Positions 46,003 through 57,656 of a DNA stretch of 64,000 bases are shown piece by piece; the first letter of the stretch is position 1, and every line of letters starts with the position of its first letter. The DNA is from Xylona heveae TC161 (taxonomy: Eukaryota > Ascomycota > Xylonomycetes > Xylonales > Xylonaceae). Below the pieces are notes generated by a model. The model had not been told where the DNA came from, ran no database searches, and worked only from the letters and a program-made list of their open reading frames with translations. The position numbers and the translations under genes were made by a program. The DNA is taken from the NCBI RefSeq assembly GCF_001619985.1, contig NW_017264193.1, positions 2,051,726-2,115,725 on the forward strand, read 5' to 3'.

Positions 46003-46116
46003 GGGTCTAAGACGCGACGTGCCTTTGAACGCGGGCCTCTCATTATTCCCACCCCACACCCGAGGCGTCGTGAACATTGCAAATCAACAAATGATAATTA
46101 CTTTTACTGTTTAATT

Positions 46117-46140
46117 GGTGAGCGCCATTTTTTGCTCACC
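46117..46140 (+). promoter_or_regulatory. Hairpin in probable POL3 5' leader
   Basis: GGTGAGC at 46117-46123 pairs perfectly with GCTCACC at 46134-46140 across a 10-nt loop, ending 23 nt before the start codon. A second, smaller pairing (GCAA/TTGC, 46147-46158) lies between it and the ATG. Confidence 0.5.
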
Positions 46141-46163
46141 GCTGCAGCAATTTGTTGCAAAAA

Positions 46164-49100
46164 ATGCCTGCTGCAACTTTACCTGCCCCGAAACGGGTGT
46201 TGGGAGATAGCACCAATAACAAACAGAACGTTGCTTCATCTCCAAGTGCTGCCAAGAAAAGAAAATTGGACGCATCCAGTGGACAGTTCAAACATCCTCA
46301 GAATGGAGGCAAGCTTGGATCAAGTCAACCTAAGAGTCAATTCGAGGAGGAAGTGCTGGAAAAACTGACCCAGGATATCAACGGTTTGAAGCAGAAGAAT
46401 GCGGAAAGAGATCAGCAATGGGACCGTCCAGATCTTGGTGACTTTGACCCAGCACACGACAATCTCATTTTCCAGCAGATAGAAGCTGAAGAAGGTTCAC
46501 TTCATGGCGGGAAAACAACTGTCAAATTATTTGGTGTCACAGAGGTAGATGCTCTCGTTTACCCTCTCCAGCGAATGGTTAAGACTGACATTAAGATGCG
46601 TAAAATTAGAGAGGAAATTCAGTCCTGCTTCATGTCACCGACTTCTTACATTACCTATATGTTGCCGCGCCTGTCTCGTTTGGTCCAGTTGACTGCGAGG
46701 GATTCAAGGCCTACCTGGAGACACAGTTGGCGCAGCATCAGCCGACGATATACTCAGTGCAGATGCTCATGCGGGAGAATCTGTTCGGCTTTCAAGGCAA
46801 TCAGAAGAGTCCTTACCTGAAGATTACGGTTACCGATCCTAAATATATCAATCGGCTACGAACGACCATTGAGACGGGTGCGGCAAATTACAAGGGCCTG
46901 TGGAAGGGGGTTGAAGGTGGCATATTGACCTTTGACAGCATCGAATATGTGCTTCGGTTTATGATTGATACCAAGGTATTTGAAATTTTAGAGAACTTGC
47001 TTATCCTCCGTTGCTAATTGTGATAGATTTCTGGCATGTCTTGGGTCGAAGCACCGGCTTCCAAGTATCATCTCATTCCCGAACGTGATAGGCAATCAAA
47101 TTGCCAAGTTGAGGCTTTCATCCACTTTCGAGACCTTATCGCGCACGCAAACGACGGAGAATGGCTGAAGATGGCCCCTCTTCGTATCCTTTCGTTTGAT
47201 ATCGAGTGCGCGGGTCGCAAAGGTATCTTTCCAGAAGCCAATGTCGACCCGGTGATCCAAATTGCCAATGTTGTCACCAAGTACGGAGAGGATAAGCCGT
47301 TTGTGCGAAATGTCTTCTGCCTTGACACCTGCAGTCTGATCGTCAACACACAAATTTTTGAGTTTGACGCGGAGGAGAAGATGTTAATGGCATGGCGGGA
47401 TTTTGTCAACCAGGTCGATCCCGACGTCATAATTGGCTATAACATTTCCAACTTCGATTTCCCGTACCTGCTGGATAGAGCGAGACATCTAAAGTGCTCA
47501 AAATTTCCTTACCTGTCGCGACTCAACAGTGTGTTATCACATGCCAAAGATACCAACTTTTCGAGCAAGCAAATGGGAAATCGAGATACAAAGTCAACAA
47601 ACACGAACGGGCGACTTCAACTCGATCTTCTTCAGCTCGTTCAGCGTGATCATCAGCTGCGTAGTTATACGCTCAATTCGGTCTGTGCGCATTTCTTGGG
47701 CGAGCAAAAGGAAGATGTGCATCACACAATGATCACAGAGCTTTTCAACGGCACACCGGAATCACGACGAAGATTGGCAGTCTACTGTTTAAAAGACGCT
47801 TACCTGCCGCAGCGGCTCATGGACAAGTTAATGTGTCTTGTCAATTATACTGAAATGGCGAGAGTCACGGGAGTGCCATTCAACTATCTATTGTCACGAG
47901 GTCAGCAGGTGAAGTTCATCAGTCAACTTTTTAGAAAAGCGCTAGAGCAGCAGCTTGTCATTCCGAACCTAAAGAGGGAGGGCTCCGAAGACCAGTACGA
48001 AGGCGCCACTGTCATTGAGCCCAGTAGAGGGTACTACGACGTTCCGATTGCTACCCTCGATTTCGCGTCTCTTTACCCAAGTATCATTCAGGCCCACAAT
48101 CTCTGCTACACGACGCTGTTAAACAAGACGAGCGTGGAGAAACTCAACCTACAAAAGGATGAGGACTATATCGTCACGCCCAACGGAGACATGTTTGCCA
48201 CCGCCAAAGTCCGCAAGGGCCTTTTGACACAGATTCTCGAGGAACTTTTGACTGCCCGAAAAATGGCAAGGAAAGAGTTGGCAGTGGAAAAGGATCCTTT
48301 CAAAAAAGCTGTCTTGAACGGTCGTCAGTTGGCCTTGAAGATCAGTGCCAACAGTGTTTACGGTATTACTGGCGCAACAGTTGGAAAGCTCCCATGTCTG
48401 GCCATTGCTAGTAGTACGACCAGTTACGGACGACAAATGATTGAGAAGACCAAGGACGAAGTCGAGAAGCGGTACACCATTGCCAACGGTTATTCGCATG
48501 ATGCTCAAGTCATTTACGGAGATACCGATTCCGTTATGGTCAAGTTTGGACCAAAAGAGCTCGAAAAGGCCATGGAAATGGGTCAGGATGCCGCAGAATA
48601 TGTATCGTCGAAATTCGTCAAGCCCATCAAGCTCGAGTTCGAAAAGGTGTATTTTCCGTATCTCTTGATTAACAAGAAACGATATGCCGGATTATTCTGG
48701 ACCAACCCGAATAAATACGACAAGATGGACAGCAAAGGAATCGAAACAGTCCGACGCGACAATTGCCGGCTGGTGCAAAATGTCATTGAGACGGTATTGC
48801 GTAAGATTCTGATAGACCAGGACGTTCAGGGCGCGCAAGAGTAAGTGCTAATCCCGTTCTATCTCCCACCATGTCCTCCGACCTAACATCCATGGCCTTC
48901 AAACAGCTACGTCAAAGACACCATTTCAGACCTCCTTCAAAACAAAATCGACATGTCGAAATTGGTCATTACCAAGGCGCTGTCCAAGAGCGACTACACC
49001 GCCAAGCAAGCTCACGTCGAACTCGCCGAGCGCATGAAGAAGCGTGATGCAGGATCAGCTCCGACACTTGGTGACCGTGTTGCCTATGTCATTGTCAAAG

Positions 49101-49645
49101 GCGCCGGCGGATCCAAAAACTACGAGCGGTCCGAGGACCCCATGTTTGTTCTCGAGAACAACTTGCCCATCGACACGAAATACTACCTTGACAACCAACT
49201 AGCCAAACCACTTGGCCGTATCTTCGAGCCCATCTTGGGCGAAAAGAAAGCCGGTCAACTCCTCACTGGCGAGCACACGCGATCTATTTCCGTTGCGGCT
49301 CCCACCGTCGGCGGACTCATGCGTTTCGCAAAGAAGACCCAGACTTGCTTGGGCTGTAAAAAGCCACTGGTCGGCAAAGAAGAAAGCGAAGGTGCCGTGT
49401 GTGCTGACGATCGTCCCCGTATCGGCGAACTCTACCAGCGGTCGCTCCAAAAAGTGTCCGATCTCGAAGTCCGCTTCGGCCGCCTCTGGACTCAATGCCA
49501 GCGCTGCCAAGGAAGTATGCACTGCGAGGTCATCTGTAGTAGTCGCGATTGTCCCATTTTCTATATGCGCATGAAGGCGAAGAAGGACGTGGAAGACGGA
49601 GGCAAGGAACTAGCGAGATTCGATCGAGACATTGCCGCCTGGTGA
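46164..49645 (+). CDS. POL3: DNA polymerase delta catalytic subunit
   Basis: B-family replicative polymerase with 3'-5' proofreading, working with PCNA on the lagging strand. Four exons, 46164..46544, 46610..46975, 47027..48840 and 48907..49645, give 1099 residues, the usual length. Exonuclease motifs: [10 protein letters not shown] (I), [14 protein letters not shown] (II), YCLKDAYLP (III). Polymerase motifs: [10 protein letters not shown] (A), [13 protein letters not shown] (B), YGDTDSVMV (C). At the C-terminus the CysB motif, site of the 4Fe-4S cluster, is intact ([19 protein letters not shown]). In CysA, CLGC at 1001-1004 and Cys1019 are present, but the fourth ligand position (1022) is Asp in the sequence VCADDRP. 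The remaining sequence is highly conserved, so an active gene is likely. Confidence 0.97.
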
Positions 49646-50633
49646 TCAATTTGTCTCGTGTCTGTCCTTTTTAATCCTTTGATCAAGGCTTTTCTTCGTT
49701 GATGAGACTGGGCCAGGCGTTGCGGACGGAGAACATGCGGTACAACCTCAACGCACTGGTTCGGGTGCTCCTGTGTCATCATTCTCTTATGCGTTTTTTG
49801 TCTCCTCACTCATGCTCCTTTGTTTTTCGTATATAGTAAGCGCCTAAGCAGGGCCGCACTTTGTCATTATACCAGCATTACGGGCGTTGTATCGGGTCGA
49901 AGGCCAGGAAATAGGGATAATGATTTGACTAATATGGAAGTGTTTGTTCACAATGTTTAACATTAATCGCAATCCAGTGTATTTTCAACGGAAAGCGTCA
50001 TCTGTGAATGTAATATGCATGTATAGTTATCTGTGTGTATAAGGTATGTAGGTGTATGAATCTATCCTGCTATGTACTCTCGCGACGTATACGATATGTC
50101 TAAATAGTCTGTAAATTAGGTAGAGACATGATGTAATGATGTATAATCTTGTCTTGGGCAATTGTCTTGGTCCGTTAAGGGGGGAAAGCCAGGGGTGCTC
50201 TAGATTAGACAGTAAAAAAAGTTCAACAACGCCACTATAAACGCCTTTGAAATATGCAACGATGCGATGATGCGATAATGCAATGCACCTCTCGTCTAAA
50301 CCAAAGACCAAAACAGACAGAAAAAAAGAAAAAAACAGAACAAGAAAGCGCGGCGCTGGGGTATATCCTTCGTATGCTGGATTCTAATATCTCGTGAAAA
50401 AATCAAATCATAGGCAAAATTATAAAAACGTGTGTCAAGTTTCGGGTGTCGGGTGTCGGGTTTCGGGCATATATCAATGGGGCAAGTTCAAGGGGGCTGT
50501 AGAATTGGGAGAAGGGGACGACGAATAATAAGGAAAGTGGGAAAGGGAAGAGAAGATAGACGGGAACCAAAAGGAATGGGAGAAATCTAAAAAGAGACGA
50601 TGAAAATAAAGATAGACCGGAACCAAAAGAGAT
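49646..50633. other. Convergent spacer, POL3 / heme-oxygenase-like gene
   Basis: 988 bp. Pyrimidine-rich just after POL3, purine-rich on the plus strand over about 50500-50633. A short CGGGTGT/CGGGTTT direct repeat lies at 50443-50467. No gene is seen. Confidence 0.6.
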
Positions 50634-51872
50634 CTAAAACGAAACGATGAAAAAATAAAAGAATAATCCAGACAGTCCCACAACGAGCGTAAGTAACGCT
50701 GCGAGATGCGGTTGCGATTGAATGAATGTCGATGGAGATCTGGACACGGATACCGCTCCGCCGGGCGCTTTGGTGGGATCGAGGTTCAGAGCGGATTTTT
50801 GAGTGTGTTCGTCAAGAGTCGCGCTGCCAGCCCGTGGAACGCTCTTGTTTCCGGCAGGTTCGACACTCGCCGTACCTGCTGGTAGAACGCTTGTGTTTTG
50901 CGCTTGCTGCCCACCAACCACACGATCCAACTCTTCCACCATCAGTGTACTAAACCGAAACACTGTCCTTGCCTCATCTACAATCTCGGCCTTCTCCTGC
51001 GCATTCAGGAGCTCTGCGGACTTGAGCACGAATCCCGCTTTGAACGCCACCTTGATATCTTCTCCGTCGAGGACGCCGGGGAAACAGAAGAACGAAATTC
51101 CAGGGACGCACGCGCTCTTTTCATCAGACAATAGGCCTGCTGTAGGCCACAGTCCGCTGCGCAATTGACCCCGGATCCACCGGCCCCCGGCGAACAACGC
51201 CATGTACATTGTCCAGAAATATGCGAGAAGCACGTGCGGTCTGGCTTGCACGGTGGTCCGGATATGCGAGATGTAATCTGCCACAACGGGGCTGGGCGCT
51301 TGGGTTAATGCGATTTCGAGCAGGTCTGGAGACAGGTCGAGCGTGTTGTGTAAGTCGGCGCGTAGGCTGGAAGAACGTAGGAGACCGGGGTCAAAGAGAG
51401 AGGATAGGAGGAGGGATACGCGCGGTGAAATTGAGGGTGAGGTGGAAGTGGCGGTGGGGTCCAGATCGGTTGTAGAGGCAGGCGCATTTTGTGAAGGTGA
51501 AGCCGACTCAGTATCAGAAGGACTAGTGGGTTGGTCTTTGACAATGTCCAGCCACAAAGATTCGAATGTAAAGTAGACATGGGCAAAGTGTAATAACCCG
51601 GAAGCGTAGACGCGCGGATCGGACGTATGTGGCGGAAGACAAAGCGGGAGACGCGCGGTGATCAGGCGGTTAAGGTGGGTATGTAGTTGTCTGTACACTG
51701 GGCGTTAATTTTGCACAAATACTGCCTATTACGTGTTGCAAAGAGAACCAGGAGAAGACTTCAGGGAGCAGCGTGAGGACGACGTTACGCACCGAGTTGC
51801 AATGTTGATTTCGTCGGCAAGAGTCCTTGCGCCAGAACGTGGTATCGTGGGATGATGTTCAGACGCCATCAT
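50634..51872 (-). CDS. Heme-oxygenase-like protein with C-terminal anchor
   Basis: Related to fungal heme oxygenases (Hmx1 group), which open heme to biliverdin, iron and CO at the ER. Two exons, 51872..51793 and 51690..50634, give 378 residues. The N-terminal DEINIATRQLHTHLNRLI places a His in the position of the heme ligand; GLLHFAHVYFTFESLW and HVLLAYFWTMYMALFAGGRW are further family-like helices. The region after residue 75 has a Ser/Thr/Pro-rich insertion, and residues 300-350 are also low complexity. A membrane anchor ends the protein (AALLTLVVGLSGLFFYFFIV). Two adjacent ATG codons (51872 and 51869) make the start uncertain by one residue. Heme turnover was not shown for this branch, so activity is inference. 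Confidence 0.85.
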
Positions 51873-53058
51873 GAGTTGCTGAGCATACGAGGCGGAAGTT
51901 CGATCAGGCTGGCCAGCGGTGATTCCTTTCTGAGGGTAGGAAAGAGAAATAAAGAGCTAACAATACGTTGGACAAGAGGAAAAAGGAGGGATCGAAATGC
52001 GCAGTGCGCAAAAAGAGCAAAGAATATATCAGGAATCGCGGAAGTTTTCAAAAGCCTTCGAGGACATGCGAAAGAGATCGTCGATTTATATATTAATCAT
52101 ATACACACGCGGAATGCTGCCGTGATCGCATCACAAGGATCGAGACTCCCACATGCAGACCATCATTCACTTTTTCTTTGCGTTCTAGGTCAGGTGTGTT
52201 GGTAGGCAGCGGTGGTTTATATGAATCATGTTCCGCTTGGGCTGCCGCCTTTGTCTTGCCTTGTGGGAAACGGGTAAGACACGCGATGACACCATGAGGG
52301 GAGCGTGGGATTTGTCTATAATAATGGGGACCTTGCATTTTATTCTCATCCGCCCCTCGCACGTGGAACTTAACCAGCTTAGGCACGGTACAGTTAACCG
52401 GCCACATGTGGGATCCCAGTTACTGTGGCTAAAGCGAGAGGGACCGTTGTGTGCTAACATTGGCCTAGATTCGCATCGTCCTTTTGTGTCTGTGGCTGCT
52501 GCCGGACTACCCAGATGCCCGTTTCCGGCTGCCTACGCGGTCCCCGGGGCGTCGAGTATTTGCCTGGGTCCGTCAGTTAGTTAGCTATAACACTTCACAA
52601 AAGTACCACACGGTCCTGCGGAAGTTCCACCGGGGCATGGGGAACGAACACCGATATAGTAGAAAATGTTCAACGATCTCGACCTGTCAATGGAGCAAAT
52701 GCAATAGGTTCTGATAGGGCAGCAACTTCTGAGATCGACAGGGGAACAACCAGTCCTGTCCAAAAAAAGAAAATAAAGATAACTTTACCGCGCACGATCT
52801 GTCTATGCATTTAACCTTACCTTCCGATCGCCGGGGCTTGAAGAGGTTATTTCCTGTCATGCATTGCGCCCGGCTGTCAGCAGACTGACTCATCACGACG
52901 GTATTGGCTGACGAGTCTGCCAAAGAAAAGAAGTACCGTGTGTACCTTTTGGGGTCTTTGTGTACATTGTTATGCCGATCTGGCTCTGGCCTTGACGACA
53001 AGAACCTATCAAGAAAAGCGGTATCGTCGTGGACGGTAAAGAGCTGAGGAGAGGAATC
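51873..53058. other. Divergent spacer, heme-oxygenase-like / Zn2Cys6 gene
   Basis: 1.19 kb of promoter sequence with no convincing gene. Confidence 0.5.
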
Positions 53059-54749
53059 ATGAGCACGCTATCAAGAAGATCGCATCGCAAGACACGAACC
53101 GGTTGTGTGCAATGCAAGAAGCGCAGAATAAAAGTGAGTTTGGTCTGTATTTATATCGTCTGGTTCAGCTAGCTATTATGACTTATTTGCTGCGAAAGTC
53201 GTGCACGATATCAGTCCGTTTGACTATGTTGTTATCCTGTTGTCCGTTTCCTCTATAGAACTTTCCAATATCTACAAGCTCCTATGTGCCTTTTAGCTTC
53301 AATTTCCGTTGTCTCCTTTCTAACCCGGGTATAATCTATTTATCCTCATATTTTTGTAACATTTCCTCGTTATGCATCATATGACCTTTATTCAACCAGC
53401 ACTAACCATCCAAGTGCGACGAAACTAAACCACGGTGTCAAAAATGCACCAACCACTCTATCCAATGCACCTATCTCTCCTCCACAATATCATCATCCTC
53501 ACCAGGAGGAAATGGGTCTCCTTCCTCAGAGACTCCTCCCACTCCCTTTCTGGCTCCTGAGCGACACCCTCCCATCACTTCCGAACAGCCTCCCACAACG
53601 CCATCTCCGCCCCTTCTCATACCCAGTACCTCTTCATCCCAAGTGCAAGACGCCACCACCACCACCAATATCAACACCAACAACAACATCGAGGACCCAT
53701 TTCTCGGCCTCAACATGGCAGACCTCGAGCTCCTGCACCACTTCAGCGTATCCACATGCTACACCATCTCGCGCAAGCCGGAACTCGTCACTCTCTGGCG
53801 GGTTACTATCCCGCAACTCGCCTTCTCGCAGCCCTTTCTCATGCGCGGACTCCTCGCCATATCGGCCTTACATCTCGCCCGCCTCCGCCCAAGCAGATCC
53901 GAGACCTACCTCTCGCAGGCCGCGCTGCACCAAGACTCCGCTCTGCGCGCTGCCCGACGCGCCATGTCGCGCGTGACGCAGGACAACTGCAACGCCTTAC
54001 TCGCCTTCTCCATCTTGGTCGTCATGTTCGCCTTCGCTCGGCCCCGCGAACCGGACAGTCTTATCCTGATTGGCTCCATGGAGCACGGCACGGCCGAGTG
54101 GCTGCTGCTTCTGCGCGGGGTGCATTCGATCCTTTTGTCCGCGTGGGAGCATTTGGAGAATGGCGTACTGAGCGCCTTGTTTCGCGTTACGGCGTATTTT
54201 CCCAATCGTCATGACGAACATGGCAACGGCGGACTACCGTCTACTTCAGCTTCGGCGTCAGTGTCAGCGCCAGCGCCAGGACTGGCGCAAGCAGCGCACT
54301 GGACGCCGGAACTAGATCCCCTGGCAGAACTGCTGGACCTAGTGAAAGCGGAGCAGGAAGGAGAAGAAGAGGAAGAAGAAGGCCCAGAGGAAAAAGAAGA
54401 AAAAGAAAGGCAATTCCAAGTCTACGCGCACACGATCGAAGAGCTGGGCAAAGTGTTTTCCCTCATGCATGATAGCCACACGAGCATGTCGGATATCATG
54501 CGCACGTTCATCTGGCCGAATCGCATCCCGCAGGGGTACATTTCGCTTCTCAGTGCGAGGAAGCAGCAGGCATTGGCAATCTTCGCGTATTATTGCGTCC
54601 CGCTGAAGAATTTGGAACTCTACTGGTGGATGGAAGGGTGGAGTACACACCTCCTCTCGACGATTTATCGGCTGCTGGATGAGAGACATAGGTTGTGGAT
54701 ACGATGGCCGATGGAGCAGGTCGGGTGGGAGCCCGAACGGCAGATCTAG
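53059..54749 (+). CDS. Zn2Cys6 transcription factor
   Basis: Fungal binuclear zinc cluster regulator resembling the Upc2 group. Two exons, 53059..53133 and 53415..54749, give 469 residues. The zinc cluster is at residues 16-43: CVQCKKRRIK is on exon 1 and CDETKPRCQKCTNHSIQC on exon 2, so all six Cys are present only after splicing. A Ser/Thr/Pro/Asn-rich linker follows, then a fungal transcription factor domain from about residue 95 (LELLHHFSVSTC, QPFLMRGLLAISALHLARL, DNCNALLAFSILVVMFAF). An acidic Glu/Lys stretch lies near 320-340. The 281-nt intron is long for this window and its acceptor is CAAG after a CTAACC branch site. No target genes can be inferred from the neighbours. Confidence 0.9.
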
Positions 54750-56831
54750 AACATGGGCCAATAAAAAAAAGGGTGGGAAGAGCAGGGCGTTTCAAAGGGA
54801 GTTTTGGTATACGGCGGAGTATGGCGTTTATTGATCTTTTCTAGCCTAGGTACGCGTGTGCACTGTTCTAAATCTATGTGTACATATCTGCTGTATTCTA
54901 TGTGCTATTATGACTCGAAAAGTCGAATATATTGTCGATATCCTCTGCTGACGACTTTACCCATTCGGTTCGATGGCTAAGGCCAGCAACTTGTATTCGG
55001 TGTCCAATACTGCCTTGTAGGACGGAGTTACCTCGAATTCTTTGTACCCCGTCCTGCGATGGCTGATTCTCGCCCTGTGACATGTTTGATGATCAGACCG
55101 TATTCTCCCAAGCTCAATTGCCAGCAGACGATCCGTCCACGACTACCATCGCTCTTGAGCACTGAAAACAATGCTTGATGAAACCGTATATAGCACTGTT
55201 GGATGAGGAAGGTCCCTTAATGATCCAGAGCACCTCGTCGAGGCCCTTGATTACATGTAGTGTGTACATACTGCCTAGTGTACAACACAATCCCTTCAAG
55301 ATTTCCAGAACTAAAGACTGTTAGCTGCTGGACCAGTTTATTGGATGGATTGAATACACCTACTGTATCCAAGCGCTGTCCACACATGAGTGTCAAACAC
55401 GCTTATCGAAGCTTCTACTCGAAAACAGCGAATTGGGGCCAGACGGTAGATAATGAAAGCTAGTGGATGCTTTGCCACTTTGGTGAAGCGCTCGATGTTC
55501 CTATTCGTCTCCCGCTGGAGGAAGGCCTCCCGTATCTGGTCACGGCCGTTGCCCCGAGTTGTCAGGTCAGCACCCATGGACGCCATGGTGGTTAACCACA
55601 CATCCATGTCTGATGCATGATATTTCAACGCAGTTTCGTTGTTTCGAAGTTTTAGAGACAATTCATGTGGTAAAGTCTCTGCAATCATTTCTCATACAGA
55701 CACAAACGGTTCCTTCCTTCTCTACTCCCCCTCCAACAATGACAAGCCTAAGAATGCTTCTGTTCAATCAAATCCTTGCTCACTTTGTGAGCTTGTTTCC
55801 TCCGCCTCCCGGATCCCTTCTCTCTGGCCTCCTGCTTTGCTGCAAACGGCGGGGCTTCTTCCGCCTTTCCCTGTTTCTTAGGTTTCTTTCTTTATTGTTG
55901 CTTATGTCCATGATCAGAGTCCCGTAGTTCATATACCAGTCAAGCTGGCTTAGTGTTTGGCCAAGTTCTAACAAAAACCCTGATTCGGTTGGGACATGTT
56001 GCTATGCTGTGTTCTAGACACCAACTTGCTTTTGGGGGAGTGTGGTTTCGACCAATATCGTAATAACTAAATGGGCAATATCTGGGTTGAAATTCTGGAT
56101 CGTTTCTGCGTACTCGCCAACATCGAACGAGACCGGATCCAGACCAGTCAGACGGTGAGTAGCTAACAGGTAGATAAACCCGGCTCGTAGGGCTCGGCGC
56201 ACCCTTGGCATGACATACTCTGAGATTTTGCCTCTGCGGGAATTCTCGGTCGTGATGGCACGGGGTGGAGAGGTGGGCATGGCATCATAGCCAAGGTTAG
56301 TCTGGACCACGACATCCTTTGATAGAACTCAAGTGATATTCGGAGTGACCCCATGCCAGGCGAGGTTTCAGTAGCCTAGACGGTCATAGTGGTAATGTTG
56401 ATTGCTGAATTGAGTGGCAGATTTTGCGGGAAACCTCCGTAGGGTAAATTGTAAATAATCTGTGAGAATTGTTTGATTTGCTACAGTGAGAACTGTGAGA
56501 TGTTTCTTTGCATTTTAAGAGTGCGGGTTAAGTGTGTAGTTGTTGCTTAGAAAAGATACAAGCTGATGAAATTGTGGGAGAGGAAAGCTCGTATTGTTGG
56601 CGAGGATGGAGGCCCTTTTTAAGAAGCTTCTGTTAGCTTTTCAAAGTGAATGTCACTCGCAAATCCATATTCAATATGATGGAGATCCGATTAATTGGAG
56701 TGAAGGAGAAGCAATCGGAGAGTGAAGTTTTCAAAAACTTTTAAATGAAAAGGGTTTGCTGATCGACACGATGGTGTCCACGAAAATGCCTTTCTGCTAA
56801 GAAGCAAAAAGGAAAGACTAACCACGCTTGC
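54750..56831. other. Spacer between Zn2Cys6 and kinase-like genes
   Basis: 2.1 kb whose minus strand carries several open segments that may form an unrecognised gene or a decayed one (see the separate entry); otherwise nothing is recognised. Confidence 0.5.
54898..56310 (-). CDS. Possible unrecognised multi-exon gene or relic
   Basis: Minus-strand open segments lie in series: 56310..56014 (containing MPTSPPRAITTENSRRG and GFIYLLATHRLTGLDPV), a segment ending 55780 (FLLELGQTLSQLDWYMNYG, then a very basic stretch), 55688..55338 (MIAETLPHELSLKLRNNETA) and 55299..55114 (KGLDEVLWIIKG). A plausible splice (donor GTTGGT, acceptor AATCAG) joins the first two; the others could not be joined confidently. 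The composition looks protein-like but no family is recognised. It could be a real lineage-specific gene, two genes, or a decaying copy. Coordinates are outer limits. Confidence 0.3.
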
Positions 56832-57656
56832 TCAAAGATTAAAACTTGCCATTAATCCATTGCCAAGGAACGTTGTCAAGTACAGTAAAAGAATGTATGC
56901 CTCGTTCAGCCTTCCTTCCTTAACATCGGCTTGCTACAATATAGTAAGCCTCTAAGCAAAGCATGAAGGACTTGATTCACATACTAGAAGGGGTCTGGTT
57001 TCAACGACAAGCTCCTCTTCTTCTTCCAAGAATCCCTTTTGTCTATCCGTAATTTTATCTCGATCATAAGTCTCTGCTCGATTAAAATCTATCCAGACAA
57101 CCCTTTCTGGGTCGTCCTTGACGACCATCATGTTTCTCGGTTTGACATCGCCGTGCCGTACAAGTGCTTTGTGTATTTCCCGGATGCCCGTAACAAGGTT
57201 GTCCATTCGCTTTTCCGTGTAGTTGTGTAAATGGAGAATTTCGATATTTGGAATGTATTCTAGAAAGAGTGCGCTTGGCAAGTATTCATCATTGAGAAAA
57301 TGTCTCAAATATGGCTGAAGCTTTTTTGGATCAAACTTGTTCATGGAACCAAAGAAACGAGGGACGATCCCCCTGTCGCATAATCCTTGTTCGTTCAGGC
57401 GACGATAGGCCGTGGCCTCAAGCACGTGGATATCTAACTCACGATCTTTGGGTTCGTAGTATTGCCGCGGTCCCCGTCCGTGATGCTATTATCATCAGTA
57501 TGTCTCTAACAGAAGCTGAATTTCTATCACTGGGCTTACCACTTTCATGACGCATGTCTGGTTACGAACAACAACGATAAAAATCTCAGAAAACTCAGAG
57601 TTAAACAGGTGGTCTGTGAAGACGATTTCGTGTGGTTGGACGTTGTCCAAATCCAT
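56832..57656 (-). CDS. Small protein-kinase-like protein
   Basis: Member of the atypical fungal kinase-like group (lipopolysaccharide-kinase-like fold); substrate unknown. Three exons, 57656..57540, 57485..56985 and 56933..56832, give 239 residues. N-terminal MDLDNVQPHEIVFTDHLFN leads to CVMKV, whose Lys could be the ATP-binding residue. The catalytic loop reads VRHGDVKPRNMMVV, with Asp and Asn in the expected places; the metal motif is IDFNRAE, with DFN in place of DFG. Exon 3 (QADVKEGRLNEAYILL) restores a typical C-terminus; if the last intron were kept, translation would stop 11 residues into it. The short N-lobe lacks a clear glycine-rich loop. Confidence 0.8.

Larger units (their letters stand above)
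44846..46163. other. Divergent spacer, rhomboid / POL3
   Basis: 1.32 kb with no convincing gene. The POL3 side has an ACGCGT, a cluster of CACGTNAA motifs and a 7-bp hairpin just before the start codon. Confidence 0.6.
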
